Part shown: piece after piece, positions 1 to 8,892 of the stretch
Layout of the letters: each line of letters opens with the position of its first letter
Position numbering within the stretch: the stretch's first letter is position 1
Assembly: GCF_010119975.1 (NCBI RefSeq)
Contig: NZ_CP048222.1
Location: forward strand, 4,482,501-4,546,500
Length of the DNA stretch: 64,000 nucleotides
Source of the DNA: Rhodocytophaga rosea
GTDB lineage: Bacteria; Bacteroidota; Bacteroidia; Cytophagales; 172606-1
Direction: 5' to 3'
Notes under the pieces: generated by a model
What the model was told of the DNA's origin: nothing
The model's database searches: none
What the model saw: only the letters and a program-made list of their open reading frames with translations
Translations under genes and position numbers: made by a program

Positions 1-657
1 AGCGATTATATATTAACCACTGGATATTCTCATATCATCGGACATTATACCCTTGGAGCTAATCTTAAACTTGCTGGTTCTACCATTGCTAATTACTCAG
101 CGTATGCAGCGATGCTGGATATAGGAGCCGTTTTTAAACATCCGGTTCATGATTTGAGTATTGGCCTTGTGATTAAAAATGCAGGATTTGCCTTAAAAGC
201 TTACCATCCGGAAGTCTCTCTTGCTATGCCTTTTGATGTGCAGGCAGGCGTTTCTTTCAAGCCTAAATTTATGCCGCTGCGTTTTTCATTCACTGCCCAT
301 CACCTCCACCAGTTAGATATCGCCTACGATGACCCAGCCTTCAATACCACTATTGATCCCAATGGAAATAAGGTAGTAGAAAAAGTAGGAGTAGCAGATA
401 AAATTGCCCGTCATTTTACAGTGGGAACACAAATTCTGTTAGGAAAAGCATTTCAAATACAGGTGGGATACAATCATCTCTTGCGGCAGGAACTACGGCT
501 TATTAACCAGGCGGCAGGTTCGGGATTTTCCCTGGGTGCTTCCCTACATATTAAATCTTTCGATATAGCATATGCCAGGGGCTTCCATCATGCAGCAGGA
601 GGAATCAGTTATCTTACTTTGATCAGCAATCTGGGAACGGTATTTAAGAAAAAATAG
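1..657 (+). CDS. porQ: Type IX secretion system protein PorQ (C-terminal part)
   Basis: The reading frame is open from base 1, so the gene begins upstream of the window; about 218 codons remain. The protein is rich in alternating beta-strand sequence and carries PorQ-like blocks: a Pro-Phe-Asp ('MPFDVQAG') segment, an 'ARHFTVG' segment, 'GYNHLLRQEL', and a final 'YARGFHHAAGG' block before the stop at 655-657. PorQ is an outer-membrane beta-barrel of the FadL-like group and accessory to the type IX secretion and gliding machinery of Bacteroidota. An internal ATG at 112 is not the real start. A 14-bp inverted repeat overlaps the last base of the stop codon. PorV or another barrel paralogue is the main alternative. 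Confidence 0.75.
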   Translation, partial: SDYILTTGYSHIIGHYTLGANLKLAGSTIANYSAYAAMLDIGAVFKHPVHDLSIGLVIKNAGFALKAYHPEVSLAMPFDVQAGVSFKPKFMPLRFSFTAHHLHQLDIAYDDPAFNTTIDPNGNKVVEKVGVADKIARHFTVGTQILLGKAFQIQVGYNHLLRQELRLINQAAGSGFSLGASLHIKSFDIAYARGFHHAAGGISYLTLISNLGTVFKKK

Positions 658-711
658 TCAGTAGTCATTAGAGTTTTTGACTAGCAAAGAACTATAGTAA
701 TGACTACTGAC
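657..711. repeat. 14-bp inverted repeat after porQ
   Basis: The arms at 657-670 and 698-711 are perfect reverse complements (14 bp) around a 27-nt loop. The element lies between the convergent ends of porQ and the isomerase gene. It has no strong T-run, so it is not a classical intrinsic terminator, though it could protect or end both transcripts. It resembles other intergenic word-type palindromes in this window. Confidence 0.7.
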
Positions 712-729
712 CAATAATTACTGACTAAA

Positions 730-1617
730 TCACACTTTCAACTTCTTCACATTCTGGAAACTAATATTAATAGATTCCAGGGGTGGGCGTTTGCAAACAT
801 CCTGTTCTACAAAATAGTGTTTTAAACCGGCAGTTTTTGCGGCATCAAAAATCCGCTGAAAATCTATCGAACCAGTGCCTACTTCTGCGAAAGCGCGTTC
901 TGCTGTCTTTTCCATATCTTTTACATGCCACATAGGGAAACGTCCGGGGTGTTGCTTGAATAATTCAACCGGATCTTTTCCGGCAAAACTGATCCAGTAT
1001 AAATCTAATTCAATCTGCACCAGTTTAGGGTCAGTTTCTTTCAGAATCAGATCAAAAGGCATCTGGCCTTCAAGTTGTACAAATTCAAAATCGTGGTTGT
1101 GGTAACCAAATTGTAAGCCTGCTGCCTTGCATACCTCCGCCGATTTATTGAATAATTCTATATGATGTTTATAATCATCCAGTTTAGTACGTTCCTGCGG
1201 AAAGAGAAACGCACAAATCATATACTTTTGTCCTACTTCTGCGGCATCATCTACAGCCCGTTTCCAGTCGTCTTGCAGGGTGCCTTTGCTCTTCATCACA
1301 TTACCAGTCGTATAATGGCCACTAGGTGCTGTTAAATTCAGGCTTTTTAAAATATCACGGAATTCTTTTGGGCTTTTGCCAAAGTATTTTCCATCAGAAT
1401 AGCCAAACAATTCTACTTCACGATACCCAATATCCGCTACTTTTTTTAAAGTACCTTCCAGGTCTTTAGGTAATATTTCACGCAGAGTGTATAGCTGAAG
1501 GCCTACGTTTTTACTTGTTTTCCCAAATGCAGAAAAATCTGTAAGAAAGGTGCCTGCCAGGGCTAAGCTGCTCACCTTTAAAAATTGCTGCCGGGATATT
1601 TTTTCGGAGAATGACAT
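730..1617 (-). CDS. Sugar phosphate isomerase/epimerase-like TIM-barrel protein
   Basis: This 295-aa protein belongs to the AP-endonuclease-2-like (xylose isomerase-like) TIM-barrel family. Visible family blocks are 'EVELFG' near residue 68, 'GYHNHDFEF' near 170, 'ELDLYW', 'WHVKDM', 'EVGTGSIDF' and 'FVEQD'; their Glu, His and Asp residues normally bind the divalent metal. The N-terminus resembles a Tat signal (SRQQFLK followed by a hydrophobic stretch) but has only one of the two arginines, so export may be Sec or degenerate Tat. It lies downstream of the beta-propeller-azurin gene on the same strand, separated by a 252-bp gap holding a tandem repeat. The family acts on keto-sugars or inositol-type substrates; the exact substrate is unknown. 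Confidence 0.82.
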   Translation of the reverse strand: MSFSEKISRQQFLKVSSLALAGTFLTDFSAFGKTSKNVGLQLYTLREILPKDLEGTLKKVADIGYREVELFGYSDGKYFGKSPKEFRDILKSLNLTAPSGHYTTGNVMKSKGTLQDDWKRAVDDAAEVGQKYMICAFLFPQERTKLDDYKHHIELFNKSAEVCKAAGLQFGYHNHDFEFVQLEGQMPFDLILKETDPKLVQIELDLYWISFAGKDPVELFKQHPGRFPMWHVKDMEKTAERAFAEVGTGSIDFQRIFDAAKTAGLKHYFVEQDVCKRPPLESINISFQNVKKLKV

Positions 1618-1672
1618 ATAAAAAATTTAAGAGGTTTAGAATCAATTTAATCTATAGACGATAGTCTGCAAA

Positions 1673-1690
1673 AATTACTGAATTACTGAA
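1673..1690. repeat. Inverted partner of the 8-bp tandem array
   Basis: Two copies of the reverse-complement word (AATTACTG) lie 35 bp before the tandem array at 1726-1869. They can pair with any register of the array, giving a stem of about 18 bp. Confidence 0.6.
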
Positions 1691-1725
1691 TGATAGAAGG
1701 ATTGAGTAAATAAAAAATAATTATT

Positions 1726-1869
1726 GTAATTCAGTAATTCAGTAATTCAGTAATTCAGTAATTCAGTAATTCAGTAATTCAGTAATTCAGTAATTCAGTA
1801 ATTCAGTAATTCAGTAATTCAGTAATTCAGTAATTCAGTAATTCAGTAATTCAGTAATTCAGTAATTCA
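1726..1869. repeat. Perfect 8-bp tandem repeat, 18 copies
   Basis: The unit GTAATTCA is repeated exactly 18 times (144 bp) with no mismatch. The array ends one base before the stop codon of the beta-propeller-azurin gene. On that gene's strand the unit reads TGAATTAC, so the natural stop is followed at once by a second TGA. The period is not a multiple of three and there are no spacers, so this is neither a coding repeat nor a CRISPR array. Copy number could vary by replication slippage. Confidence 0.95.
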
Positions 1870-3999
1870 TCATTCCGTTACTTTTAAAATACCCTGCATA
1901 TTCATGTAGTGACCTGGGAAGGTGCACACATACATATAATCGCCAGGCTTGGAAGGAGCCACAAAGTAAATGGTTTCTGATGTTTGAGGTTGTAGCTGGG
2001 CAGTATGATAGAGCACTTTAGGAGTTTTTGGTATATAATCCATTTTAGCACCATCCAAGCCTAGTTTTACGGCCATTTCACCTACTGGTGTTGCTTCTCC
2101 CGGCAACGTTACTACAAAGTTATGCAACATATCATCGTTGTTGTTGAAGGTAAGCTTTACTTTGCTGCCTGCTTTCACAGTAATCTGTGACAATTCGAAT
2201 TTCAGTCCAGGTTTAGTACCCAGGGTGATGGTTTTGTCCGGTCCATTGGTCCAGTCGGCAGGCATAGTAATGATACGTTTGGCTTGTGTACCAGTAGTAG
2301 CTTTTCCGGTGGTAGAAGTTTTTACAGTAGTGCCTTTTTGAGATGCACTGGCACTTGCCGAATGATTGGCATGAGAAGCCTTCACCATCTGATCGTCTTT
2401 CAACACCAGCTTTTCTCCGGAAGGTAGGTAATTTAAGGTATAATACCCCACCGAATGTAGCAAAGGCTGTTTAGTCTGGTTGCGAAGCCCTTCTGCTTTC
2501 ACTTCATGGATATAGCCTTCTCTAATGCCATCTACCACCAGCCGAACTTTCATTCCATCTTCGGATACCACAATTCCCTTTAGCGTACAAGGTTTATTGT
2601 CAATAACCGGGCTACCATATTCCTGGCGGTACATATAGTTAAAACTGGTGAGGCCATACGAAGCAGCATCTTTGGCGGTAGCTTTATCAACCGGCTGGGT
2701 AAACTCAAGTTCAAAACCATCTGGCTGGGCTTTCATGGTCTTGATCTCAAACGGCATTTTACCGGTCCAAACCAGGCGTTGCAATCCATACTCATCTTTA
2801 CCGGTAGAAGCCCATCCCCGGCTGGTCATGCCCACAAACATAGATCCATCGTTGCCCCATACCATACGCAGTATACCTGACTGAAAACCTTCTTTAAATG
2901 GAAATACAGCGCCCTGGTATTCGCCGTTCACCTTTTCCATAAATACCCGCATAATTTTACTCTGTCCCTGATCTCCAACCAGTACCTGTCCGGTAAATGG
3001 ACCGAAAACGCCTGCCGTAGTATCCGCTAAGATAGCAGACGTGGAAATACCCAGAATACCTTGTGGAAACCATATAGCAGGTAGTTTTAGCTCTTTTACG
3101 GTTTTGGCTACTTCATACATAGGTTTGCCAGTGCTGGGCACATCTTCCGGACGAAGTTTAATATTCGACTCCGGCAGGTTAGACCATAGTAAACCAGATG
3201 GGTTTCCTACAAAATCACCGGGTTCTATGTGGGTCATGCGGCCAGAGCCTACCCAATCACCCTGGTTTTCGGAGTAGAAAACAGAACCATCGGGCAGAAA
3301 ATTAAATCCGGCTGGTGAACGCATGCCAGTAGCAACCGGGGTCATCTTGCCATCCGGTGCAATTTTCAGCATCCAGCCTCTCCATTTCGATAAGGAAGCT
3401 CCTTTACCAATCCAGGCCAGATTCAGCGTAATGAGCATGTCATTGTTTGGCATAACAACCGGGCCATAGGAATATTCATGATAGTTTCCGGATAATGGCC
3501 AGGAATAAATCACTTCATAATCATCGGCTCTGTCGTCGCCATTAGTATCACGCAACCTGGTGAGTTCGCTGCGCTGGGTCAGATAGAGCGAGTTATTATG
3601 GTAAGCCAGTCCTAAAGGTTCATGTAATCCTTGAGCAAAACGCTTGAAGTAGGGAATTCCCTGGTCACGCATATAGGGGTTTTCTATTAGCCATACATCT
3701 CCTTTCCGGGTAGAAACGGCCAGCCGACCATCGGGCATAGTAGCCAAACCACCTACTTCAAGCTCTACATTTTTGGGAATGGGTACGGTAATGATTTTGT
3801 AATACTCTTCCTCCTCTGCACCAGGTTTAGAACCTTGGGCTGCATTCTGGGCAAAGCTCAGCGTAGACGAAAGGAATAGCGTAGCAGCCAGTGTTATTTT
3901 TACAAATCGCCAGCTTTTAGACAAACATTCATTCACTATATTGACAGGAACAGCAGTATTTTTAGGGGAGATTGAATGGATATTCAAATATGTTTTCAT
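1870..3999 (-). CDS. Secreted PQQ-dehydrogenase-like beta-propeller fused to an azurin-like copper domain
   Basis: This 709-aa exported protein has a signal anchor near residues 30-50. Residues about 60-420 form a six-bladed propeller of the PQQ-dependent sugar dehydrogenase-like type, with Gly/Asp-rich blades such as 'RLRDTNGDDRADD' and 'GFNFLPDGSVFYSENQGD'. A domain of roughly 110 residues and a low-complexity Ser/Thr/Lys linker (about 560-590) lead to a C-terminal cupredoxin. That domain shows the azurin ligand set: His626, then Cys692, His697 and Met701 with the azurin spacing C-x4-H-x3-M. The gene starts 32 bp after the DUF1080 gene, so they are probably co-transcribed. Inference: a periplasmic or surface sugar oxidase that passes electrons to its own copper site. 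PQQ binding is not proven. Confidence 0.82.
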   Translation of the reverse strand: MKTYLNIHSISPKNTAVPVNIVNECLSKSWRFVKITLAATLFLSSTLSFAQNAAQGSKPGAEEEEYYKIITVPIPKNVELEVGGLATMPDGRLAVSTRKGDVWLIENPYMRDQGIPYFKRFAQGLHEPLGLAYHNNSLYLTQRSELTRLRDTNGDDRADDYEVIYSWPLSGNYHEYSYGPVVMPNNDMLITLNLAWIGKGASLSKWRGWMLKIAPDGKMTPVATGMRSPAGFNFLPDGSVFYSENQGDWVGSGRMTHIEPGDFVGNPSGLLWSNLPESNIKLRPEDVPSTGKPMYEVAKTVKELKLPAIWFPQGILGISTSAILADTTAGVFGPFTGQVLVGDQGQSKIMRVFMEKVNGEYQGAVFPFKEGFQSGILRMVWGNDGSMFVGMTSRGWASTGKDEYGLQRLVWTGKMPFEIKTMKAQPDGFELEFTQPVDKATAKDAASYGLTSFNYMYRQEYGSPVIDNKPCTLKGIVVSEDGMKVRLVVDGIREGYIHEVKAEGLRNQTKQPLLHSVGYYTLNYLPSGEKLVLKDDQMVKASHANHSASASASQKGTTVKTSTTGKATTGTQAKRIITMPADWTNGPDKTITLGTKPGLKFELSQITVKAGSKVKLTFNNNDDMLHNFVVTLPGEATPVGEMAVKLGLDGAKMDYIPKTPKVLYHTAQLQPQTSETIYFVAPSKPGDYMYVCTFPGHYMNMQGILKVTE

Positions 4000-4031
4000 G
4001 AGTAGTAAATTCAGTTAATGAGTGAAACAGG

Positions 4032-5906
4032 CTACCAGATAATTCTGTATTTAACAGAAGCCTGATTGTCTTTCAGACGTACAGGGATCAGTAGTTCTTC
4101 CCGGTTTTTCGATTTGCGGATCACAGGTTTTTCTCCGCCAGTTTCCACTTCCAGGTAATACATTTTGTCGTTGATGCTATATGCGCCATCCGGCAACTGG
4201 CTGATCTTACTTCCAGATGCTACCAGACACCAAAGATTTTTAGTATCCTGCCCATTGCTTTTTACCTGAATCTGGCGGTTCAGCATCCGGTTATTATCAT
4301 CTGGCAAGGTCTGGTCCTGAATGTTTAGCCCATTCATGGTATAGCGGAAGGTAGGTCTGTTGCGGGCATCTACTGAATAACCTTTGAATTGAAAATTGTC
4401 TGTTTCCTTCACAGAATCAGGCCAAACGGCATTATTACTGGCAAGCATCGCTAAAGCAGGCTCTCCAGACATGATAAGGGTACTGCCTACCGGCTTCACG
4501 ATTTGAGGTTCGCCCCGGTCATGCCACATATCGGTTGCATCCAGAAAACCGCCTTTCCATACCTGGAAAAGGCTTCCCTGATTCAGATCAACAGTATAAT
4601 GTATGCCGCCAGGCTCACCCACCGAAATACAATTTGTTCTTTTGTGATTATTGTCCCATATAAAGCTGCGTACCATTCTGGTTTCAGGTGTATTTACCAG
4701 AATCGGCTCTATATATTCCGGGTCAGGAAGGGAAGTAGGCAGGGCAACAGGCTGGCGTACCACGCCAGGACCTTCTACATACATACTCAGCATTGAGCGC
4801 AGCCAGGGATATTGACTCCGGAAATAATTAATAGTCATTTCGTGCGAACCAGCCTGTAAGTTGGTTTGTCCACTGGCCCATTCCTCGGGATAATGAAAGC
4901 CATCGTAACTGATAACAGGTTTGCCATCAATACTAAGTGTAGCGCCCCCCATACATTTGATTTCAAACAGATACTCTCCGCTGGAAGGCGCCTGAAACGT
5001 ACCATTCAATTGCAAAGCAAAATTATTCGGGCTTTCTACGAGTTGCGCTTTTTCTTCTACCTTGCCTGATTTTTTGGCAGTTAACTGAATAAAATCAGCC
5101 TGGTTATTGAACTTGCCTTCGTAGTATTTATAAGCCAGATTATTTAACTGTACAGCTGGCTGGTCATAACGTTTGTAGCGGATATTGCGGAAGGCTACCG
5201 GACCATGATCTCCTTGAAGCATCAGCGGACCAAAGGGTTTTTCAACCTGGAAAGCGGCAGACTGGGTAGGGCCGGTCAGTTCCACATTTTCATGTACCAC
5301 CACTCCATTATGAATTACTTTTATAAATCTTGCATTCTTTGTTTTTTTGCCTTGTGCATTAAAAACCGGTGCCTGAAATACAATTTTCATGGTTTGCCAT
5401 AATCCGGGAGCCCGGCTAACATTTACCCTGGGTGGGTGCCCTTCGTAGCTTTTTTGTCCATCGGGTCTTTTCTCATCCCAGCGTCCGTAAATGGCGGCAC
5501 AATCTGATGAGCGGGAATTGGTAACTCCCCAGCTGTCGAACAACTGAACTTCATAACGCCCCTGCAGATAGATACCAGAGTTGGAGCCTTTAGCCATCAT
5601 AAAATCCAGTTCCAGTTCTATATTTCCATGTTCAAAGCCAGCAAAAATGTTATCCTTATTTTTTGAATCTGGCAGATTTACTAAAACACCTTTTCCGGAA
5701 CTGACTTGTAGTGTCTGGTCTTTGCTCCGGTCGGCAGTTACATCGCCGCTTATTTTCCAGTTTCCAGCTACAGGCTTAAAGGCGCTTAAATCATCTAATG
5801 AGACTGGGGTAAACAGAAGAGATTTCTGGGCAAGGGCAAAAAAATGAGTAAAACAGCAAAAAATAAGCAGCGGAATGATTTTCCAGGAAAAACGAGAAAG
5901 AGTCAT
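4032..5906 (-). CDS. DUF1080 (3-keto-disaccharide hydrolase-like) and PA14 domain secreted protein
   Basis: This 624-aa protein has a clear N-terminal signal peptide (about residues 1-26). Residues about 30-240 are a DUF1080 concanavalin-like fold, with the typical 'GSNSGIYLQGRYEVQLFDSW' block; known relatives act on 3-keto-glycosides. Residues about 255-380 look like a PA14 carbohydrate-binding domain ('GEYLFEIKCMGGATLSIDGK'). The remaining ~240 residues resemble a region found in large secreted cytochrome/dehydrogenase proteins of Bacteroidota, with no catalytic motif I can name. It is the first gene of a likely two-gene operon with the azurin fusion, which fits oxidation of a glycoside to its 3-keto form followed by cleavage. 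That pathway is inferred from context. Confidence 0.8.
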   Translation of the reverse strand: MTLSRFSWKIIPLLIFCCFTHFFALAQKSLLFTPVSLDDLSAFKPVAGNWKISGDVTADRSKDQTLQVSSGKGVLVNLPDSKNKDNIFAGFEHGNIELELDFMMAKGSNSGIYLQGRYEVQLFDSWGVTNSRSSDCAAIYGRWDEKRPDGQKSYEGHPPRVNVSRAPGLWQTMKIVFQAPVFNAQGKKTKNARFIKVIHNGVVVHENVELTGPTQSAAFQVEKPFGPLMLQGDHGPVAFRNIRYKRYDQPAVQLNNLAYKYYEGKFNNQADFIQLTAKKSGKVEEKAQLVESPNNFALQLNGTFQAPSSGEYLFEIKCMGGATLSIDGKPVISYDGFHYPEEWASGQTNLQAGSHEMTINYFRSQYPWLRSMLSMYVEGPGVVRQPVALPTSLPDPEYIEPILVNTPETRMVRSFIWDNNHKRTNCISVGEPGGIHYTVDLNQGSLFQVWKGGFLDATDMWHDRGEPQIVKPVGSTLIMSGEPALAMLASNNAVWPDSVKETDNFQFKGYSVDARNRPTFRYTMNGLNIQDQTLPDDNNRMLNRQIQVKSNGQDTKNLWCLVASGSKISQLPDGAYSINDKMYYLEVETGGEKPVIRKSKNREELLIPVRLKDNQASVKYRIIW

Positions 5907-6148
5907 ACAGGGTATTTAAACAAATTTGGTTTAGATTTTCAATGGATTTAGGTATAAAGGCTGGTATTTCTACATCAGAATGGGAACAAGGCGAAAATTT
6001 ATTCTACATATGTTGTTGTAGACAGACAAAATAATGGGCAATAGTACACAATAGGGCAATTTACTTCCCTTTCTCTGGCAAATCAAGCTTTTGATCTAAT
6101 TTTTGATTTTTTAGGAGAATTTGAAGAAATGCTTTATGCAAAAAGCCT

Positions 6149-7975
6149 TTATTTCTTCTGCCTATTGCCATACCCAGCTTTATATTGAAGAGCTTCTATA
6201 GCAGCAGCTAAATACACAAAAGGCGCATTCCAGTTAATGGCAACTTCATTGGAGGCATACGAACAATCGTTATCAGTAAACACTTCATCCGCTATGGTAG
6301 AAGTATAGGTCGTACATTTATCCTGCCTGGGGGCATTGGCATTAGGTCCGCCGGATAGTAAGCCTGGCACAGGTTCGGTTACTTTATCTGCAACAGAAGG
6401 CCGGTGATGCGGATGCATAGGTGTTTTGCTGCCATAACCGGTGAGGAAAGAATAGCCGGTTGCATTGCGCCCTAATAGATAATCCAGGTTAGTAAGCGCA
6501 TAATCCAGGTATTTTTTATCGCCGCTTAACAAATAGGCTTGAATCAGCGCTATCCCCTGGTTTGCCGCAACAGAACTGCTTCCCCAGATATAATCTTTCG
6601 CTGTTTTTCCCATCACGGTGCCATACGGTTGGGCAGAAACGCCACTAATCAATTCATCACCAAACCCAATAATGCGTTTCTTCAGCTCTGCAAAATCTTT
6701 CTGGGCTATGGCACTCAAGGTTTTTTGATGTCTGGCCAGAGAATAGTATCCGAGCAAGCGTACCTGTGCCCAGGAAGGCAAAGGCATTTGAGTATCTGGA
6801 AACAGGTTTACAGCGGTATAATACTTGTCATTTTTGGTAGTGATATACAATTCTGAAGCTGCCCATATGAATTCATCGTCAGGTTTATTATCGCCATAGG
6901 CACCAGTTACTACATCGGGGTCAAACTGCTGGTTCATGGCTTCCTGTTTATACAATACATCCGGATGTTGCTCGGCCCAGGTCCAGGCTTTTTCGGCAGC
7001 GGTAATACAGGAATCAGCCAAGCCAGGTAAAGCTTGCGGAAATTTTTTGACTATCCGGCTGGCTTGGGCCATTACGGCTGCAAAATCGAGGGCAGCAGTT
7101 GTGCTTTTTTGTACCACATACCTGGGTTGTGTGGCGGCTTCCGGCATAACCATTCCATCGAACTTGGCATTGGTCAGTTTGTGATAAACACCTCCATCAT
7201 TTGGGTCTTGCATGGCGAGCATCCAGCGCAGGTTCCATAATAACTCATCCAGCAGATCGGGTAATTGATTATTACTTTCTGGAATATGGAGCTGGAGCGT
7301 ATCAAAATAGGCAGGAAAATCTTCGTAGGCAGCAAGCATCGTACCCATGGTAATACCACTGTTTACAATGTATTTGTTATAATCGCCGGCATCATACCAC
7401 CCATATGGGGCAGATATCTGAGTTCCGGTAGGCCGTTGCGTTGAAGCAGCAGAAGGATGGATAAGTACTTTATCATCCGGATGACCAGCAGCCCTTGCCC
7501 ATTTTCCGGCATATTTCTCTGGCAAAGCGGTAGACATGCGTTGAAAATAATAGGATTTGATAGCCGCTGCAGTTAAAGGAGTGTGAATTTGGTTTGTGAT
7601 CTGAAATGGATAAGAATGTCCGATTTCCGGAATCCAGAGAACATACTTTCCAGGTTGGATGAAGGCTGAAAAATCGGCCATCCGGGTTTGTTTGCCTGAA
7701 AAGGGAGAAGTACGGGGTTCGCTCAGTTTGCCTGTAAAAACGGTACGCTGCAAATCCGGGGTAGCAATATAATACGTAGTTCCTCCTTCTTTCACAAGTA
7801 CAGCCATTTTGGGCGCTTTCGGATAGAAACCAATCTGGTTTAGGCGGATGTCTTCAGATAACTGGCTTTGTTTGAGCTGCGTAGAAAGAGCATTATTTTT
7901 CTGGGCAATGCTGTCAAGATGAATAACTAATAAAGTAAGTAAAAGAAAAGCAAAACGGCAGTACCGGGTAATCAT
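6149..7975 (-). CDS. Glycoside hydrolase family 9 cellulase/endoglucanase
   Basis: This 608-aa secreted enzyme has a signal peptide (about residues 1-25), an N-terminal Ig-like CelD_N domain (about 40-128, opening 'IRLNQIGFYPKAPKMAVL') and a GH9 (alpha/alpha)6 catalytic barrel. Key residues are visible: the DAGD motif with Asp195 and Asp198 (nucleophile-activating base), the 'HPHHRPS' signature with His523, His524 and Arg525, and 'NEVAINWNAP' with the proton donor Glu577. The length and order match inverting GH9 endoglucanases or beta-1,4-glucan hydrolases. No C-terminal T9SS sorting domain is present, so it may stay periplasmic or cell-bound. It lies 242 bp upstream of the DUF1080/azurin pair on the same strand, consistent with supplying oligosaccharides. 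Confidence 0.93.
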   Translation of the reverse strand: MITRYCRFAFLLLTLLVIHLDSIAQKNNALSTQLKQSQLSEDIRLNQIGFYPKAPKMAVLVKEGGTTYYIATPDLQRTVFTGKLSEPRTSPFSGKQTRMADFSAFIQPGKYVLWIPEIGHSYPFQITNQIHTPLTAAAIKSYYFQRMSTALPEKYAGKWARAAGHPDDKVLIHPSAASTQRPTGTQISAPYGWYDAGDYNKYIVNSGITMGTMLAAYEDFPAYFDTLQLHIPESNNQLPDLLDELLWNLRWMLAMQDPNDGGVYHKLTNAKFDGMVMPEAATQPRYVVQKSTTAALDFAAVMAQASRIVKKFPQALPGLADSCITAAEKAWTWAEQHPDVLYKQEAMNQQFDPDVVTGAYGDNKPDDEFIWAASELYITTKNDKYYTAVNLFPDTQMPLPSWAQVRLLGYYSLARHQKTLSAIAQKDFAELKKRIIGFGDELISGVSAQPYGTVMGKTAKDYIWGSSSVAANQGIALIQAYLLSGDKKYLDYALTNLDYLLGRNATGYSFLTGYGSKTPMHPHHRPSVADKVTEPVPGLLSGGPNANAPRQDKCTTYTSTIADEVFTDNDCSYASNEVAINWNAPFVYLAAAIEALQYKAGYGNRQKK

Positions 7976-8109
7976 TTGGGAAGAAACAGGGTTTAGGTTA
8001 AAAAATGAACAATAAAGTAAAGCACCCGTTTTCTAAAAACCTATCATCTGCCACAAAATTATATACATCAATCTGGTTTTTATGTAAAGCAGCTATGAAA
8101 TGATCTGCC

Positions 8110-8117
8110 TACCTTTG
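8110..8117 (+). promoter_or_regulatory. Bacteroidota -7 promoter box for the HMA gene
   Basis: TACCTTTG matches the TAnnTTTG -7 consensus and lies 82 bp before the ATG at 8200. A clear -33 TTTG is not seen. Confidence 0.45.
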
Positions 8118-8199
8118 TAAGGTACATTCACAGGAACAGCAAAAAACTGGTATCCCATTGAAATACTAATTAGAAAGCATTCAATTAAAATCAGTATCT

Positions 8200-8412
8200 A
8201 TGAAAACGCTAAAATTTAAAACCAATATTAAATGTGGAGGTTGTGTGGCTGCAGTAACGCCTCACCTCAATGCCCTGGAAGGCATAGCTGGAAACTGGCA
8301 GGTAGACTTACAAAATCCAGACCGGGTGCTTACTGTAGAAACCGGAAATGCCGGACCAGATAAAATTAAAGATGCCATTCAAAAGGCTGGCTATAAAGCG
8401 GAACAAGTATAA
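8200..8412 (+). CDS. Heavy-metal-associated (HMA) domain protein, CopZ-like
   Basis: This 70-aa protein is a single ferredoxin-like HMA domain. The metal-binding CxxC is C12-G-G-C15, preceded by Ile-Lys instead of the usual Gly-Met. The domain closes with the usual 'AGYKAEQV' end. Stand-alone HMA proteins act as cytosolic Cu(I) or other soft-metal chaperones. No copper ATPase is adjacent, so the metal is not assigned by context. Its stop codon forms part of a shared bidirectional terminator. Confidence 0.88.
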   Translation: MKTLKFKTNIKCGGCVAAVTPHLNALEGIAGNWQVDLQNPDRVLTVETGNAGPDKIKDAIQKAGYKAEQV

Positions 8413-8451
8413 ATAGAAAAGGCAGGAATAGATTTCCTGCCTTTTCTATTT
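8411..8451. terminator. Bidirectional intrinsic terminator overlapping two stop codons
   Basis: The arms 8411-8428 and 8434-8451 are perfect 18-bp complements with a 5-nt loop and an A/T-rich base that gives a U-run in both directions. The stem includes the last bases of the HMA stop (8410-8412) and the stop of the convergent lipoprotein gene (8446-8448). Confidence 0.9.
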
Positions 8452-8883
8452 TGTGGTCAGGGTAAACGCATAACTCAAACCTTCTGCTGCTACAGTAGTA
8501 TATTTGAAGGTCGATTGATTTAATTCCTGGATCACTAATTTCTGTCTTTCCTGATTGGCTAGTAGAATAGTAAGGGTATCTGGTGTGGTTTCCCAGGAGA
8601 AAGCCTGAGCTTGTTTGCCGCAACTGGTATCATAAAAATCCAGTGTTCCGCTTTTTTCTTTTGAAAAAGTGATTTCTGTAAACTTCTGGCAATCGTCCAG
8701 GGCTTGGCTTACTCCATTAATGCTCACACTGCTGATCTTCCAAATTCTGGAGGTATTCCCGCTAAGCTGATTGAGCTCTACCAGAGGATTGGTAGAAACA
8801 GGCTTTTGTTCTTGTACAGGCGTGCATTGCCAGAGAGAAAATAGGCTGCAAGTGATAAAGGAGATATAAATTGTAGATTTCAT
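8446..8883 (-). CDS. Small lipoprotein, lipocalin-like domain (hypothetical)
   Basis: The 145-aa product starts with a hydrophobic signal ending in 'LWQC', a weak lipobox with Cys20 as the likely lipidated residue. The rest is beta-strand rich ('RIWKISSVSINGV', 'FTEITFSKEKSGTLDFYD'), as in lipocalin-like or META-like lipoproteins of Bacteroidota, with a Cys pair (about residues 64 and 87) that could form a disulfide. No catalytic motif is seen. It faces the HMA gene tail to tail. The function is unknown. Confidence 0.65.
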   Translation of the reverse strand: MKSTIYISFITCSLFSLWQCTPVQEQKPVSTNPLVELNQLSGNTSRIWKISSVSINGVSQALDDCQKFTEITFSKEKSGTLDFYDTSCGKQAQAFSWETTPDTLTILLANQERQKLVIQELNQSTFKYTTVAAEGLSYAFTLTTK

Positions 8884-8892
8884 AAGGCTGAA

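Noticed and set aside
1726-1869. CRISPR array
   Set aside because: Repeats are contiguous, with no spacers, and only 8 bp long.
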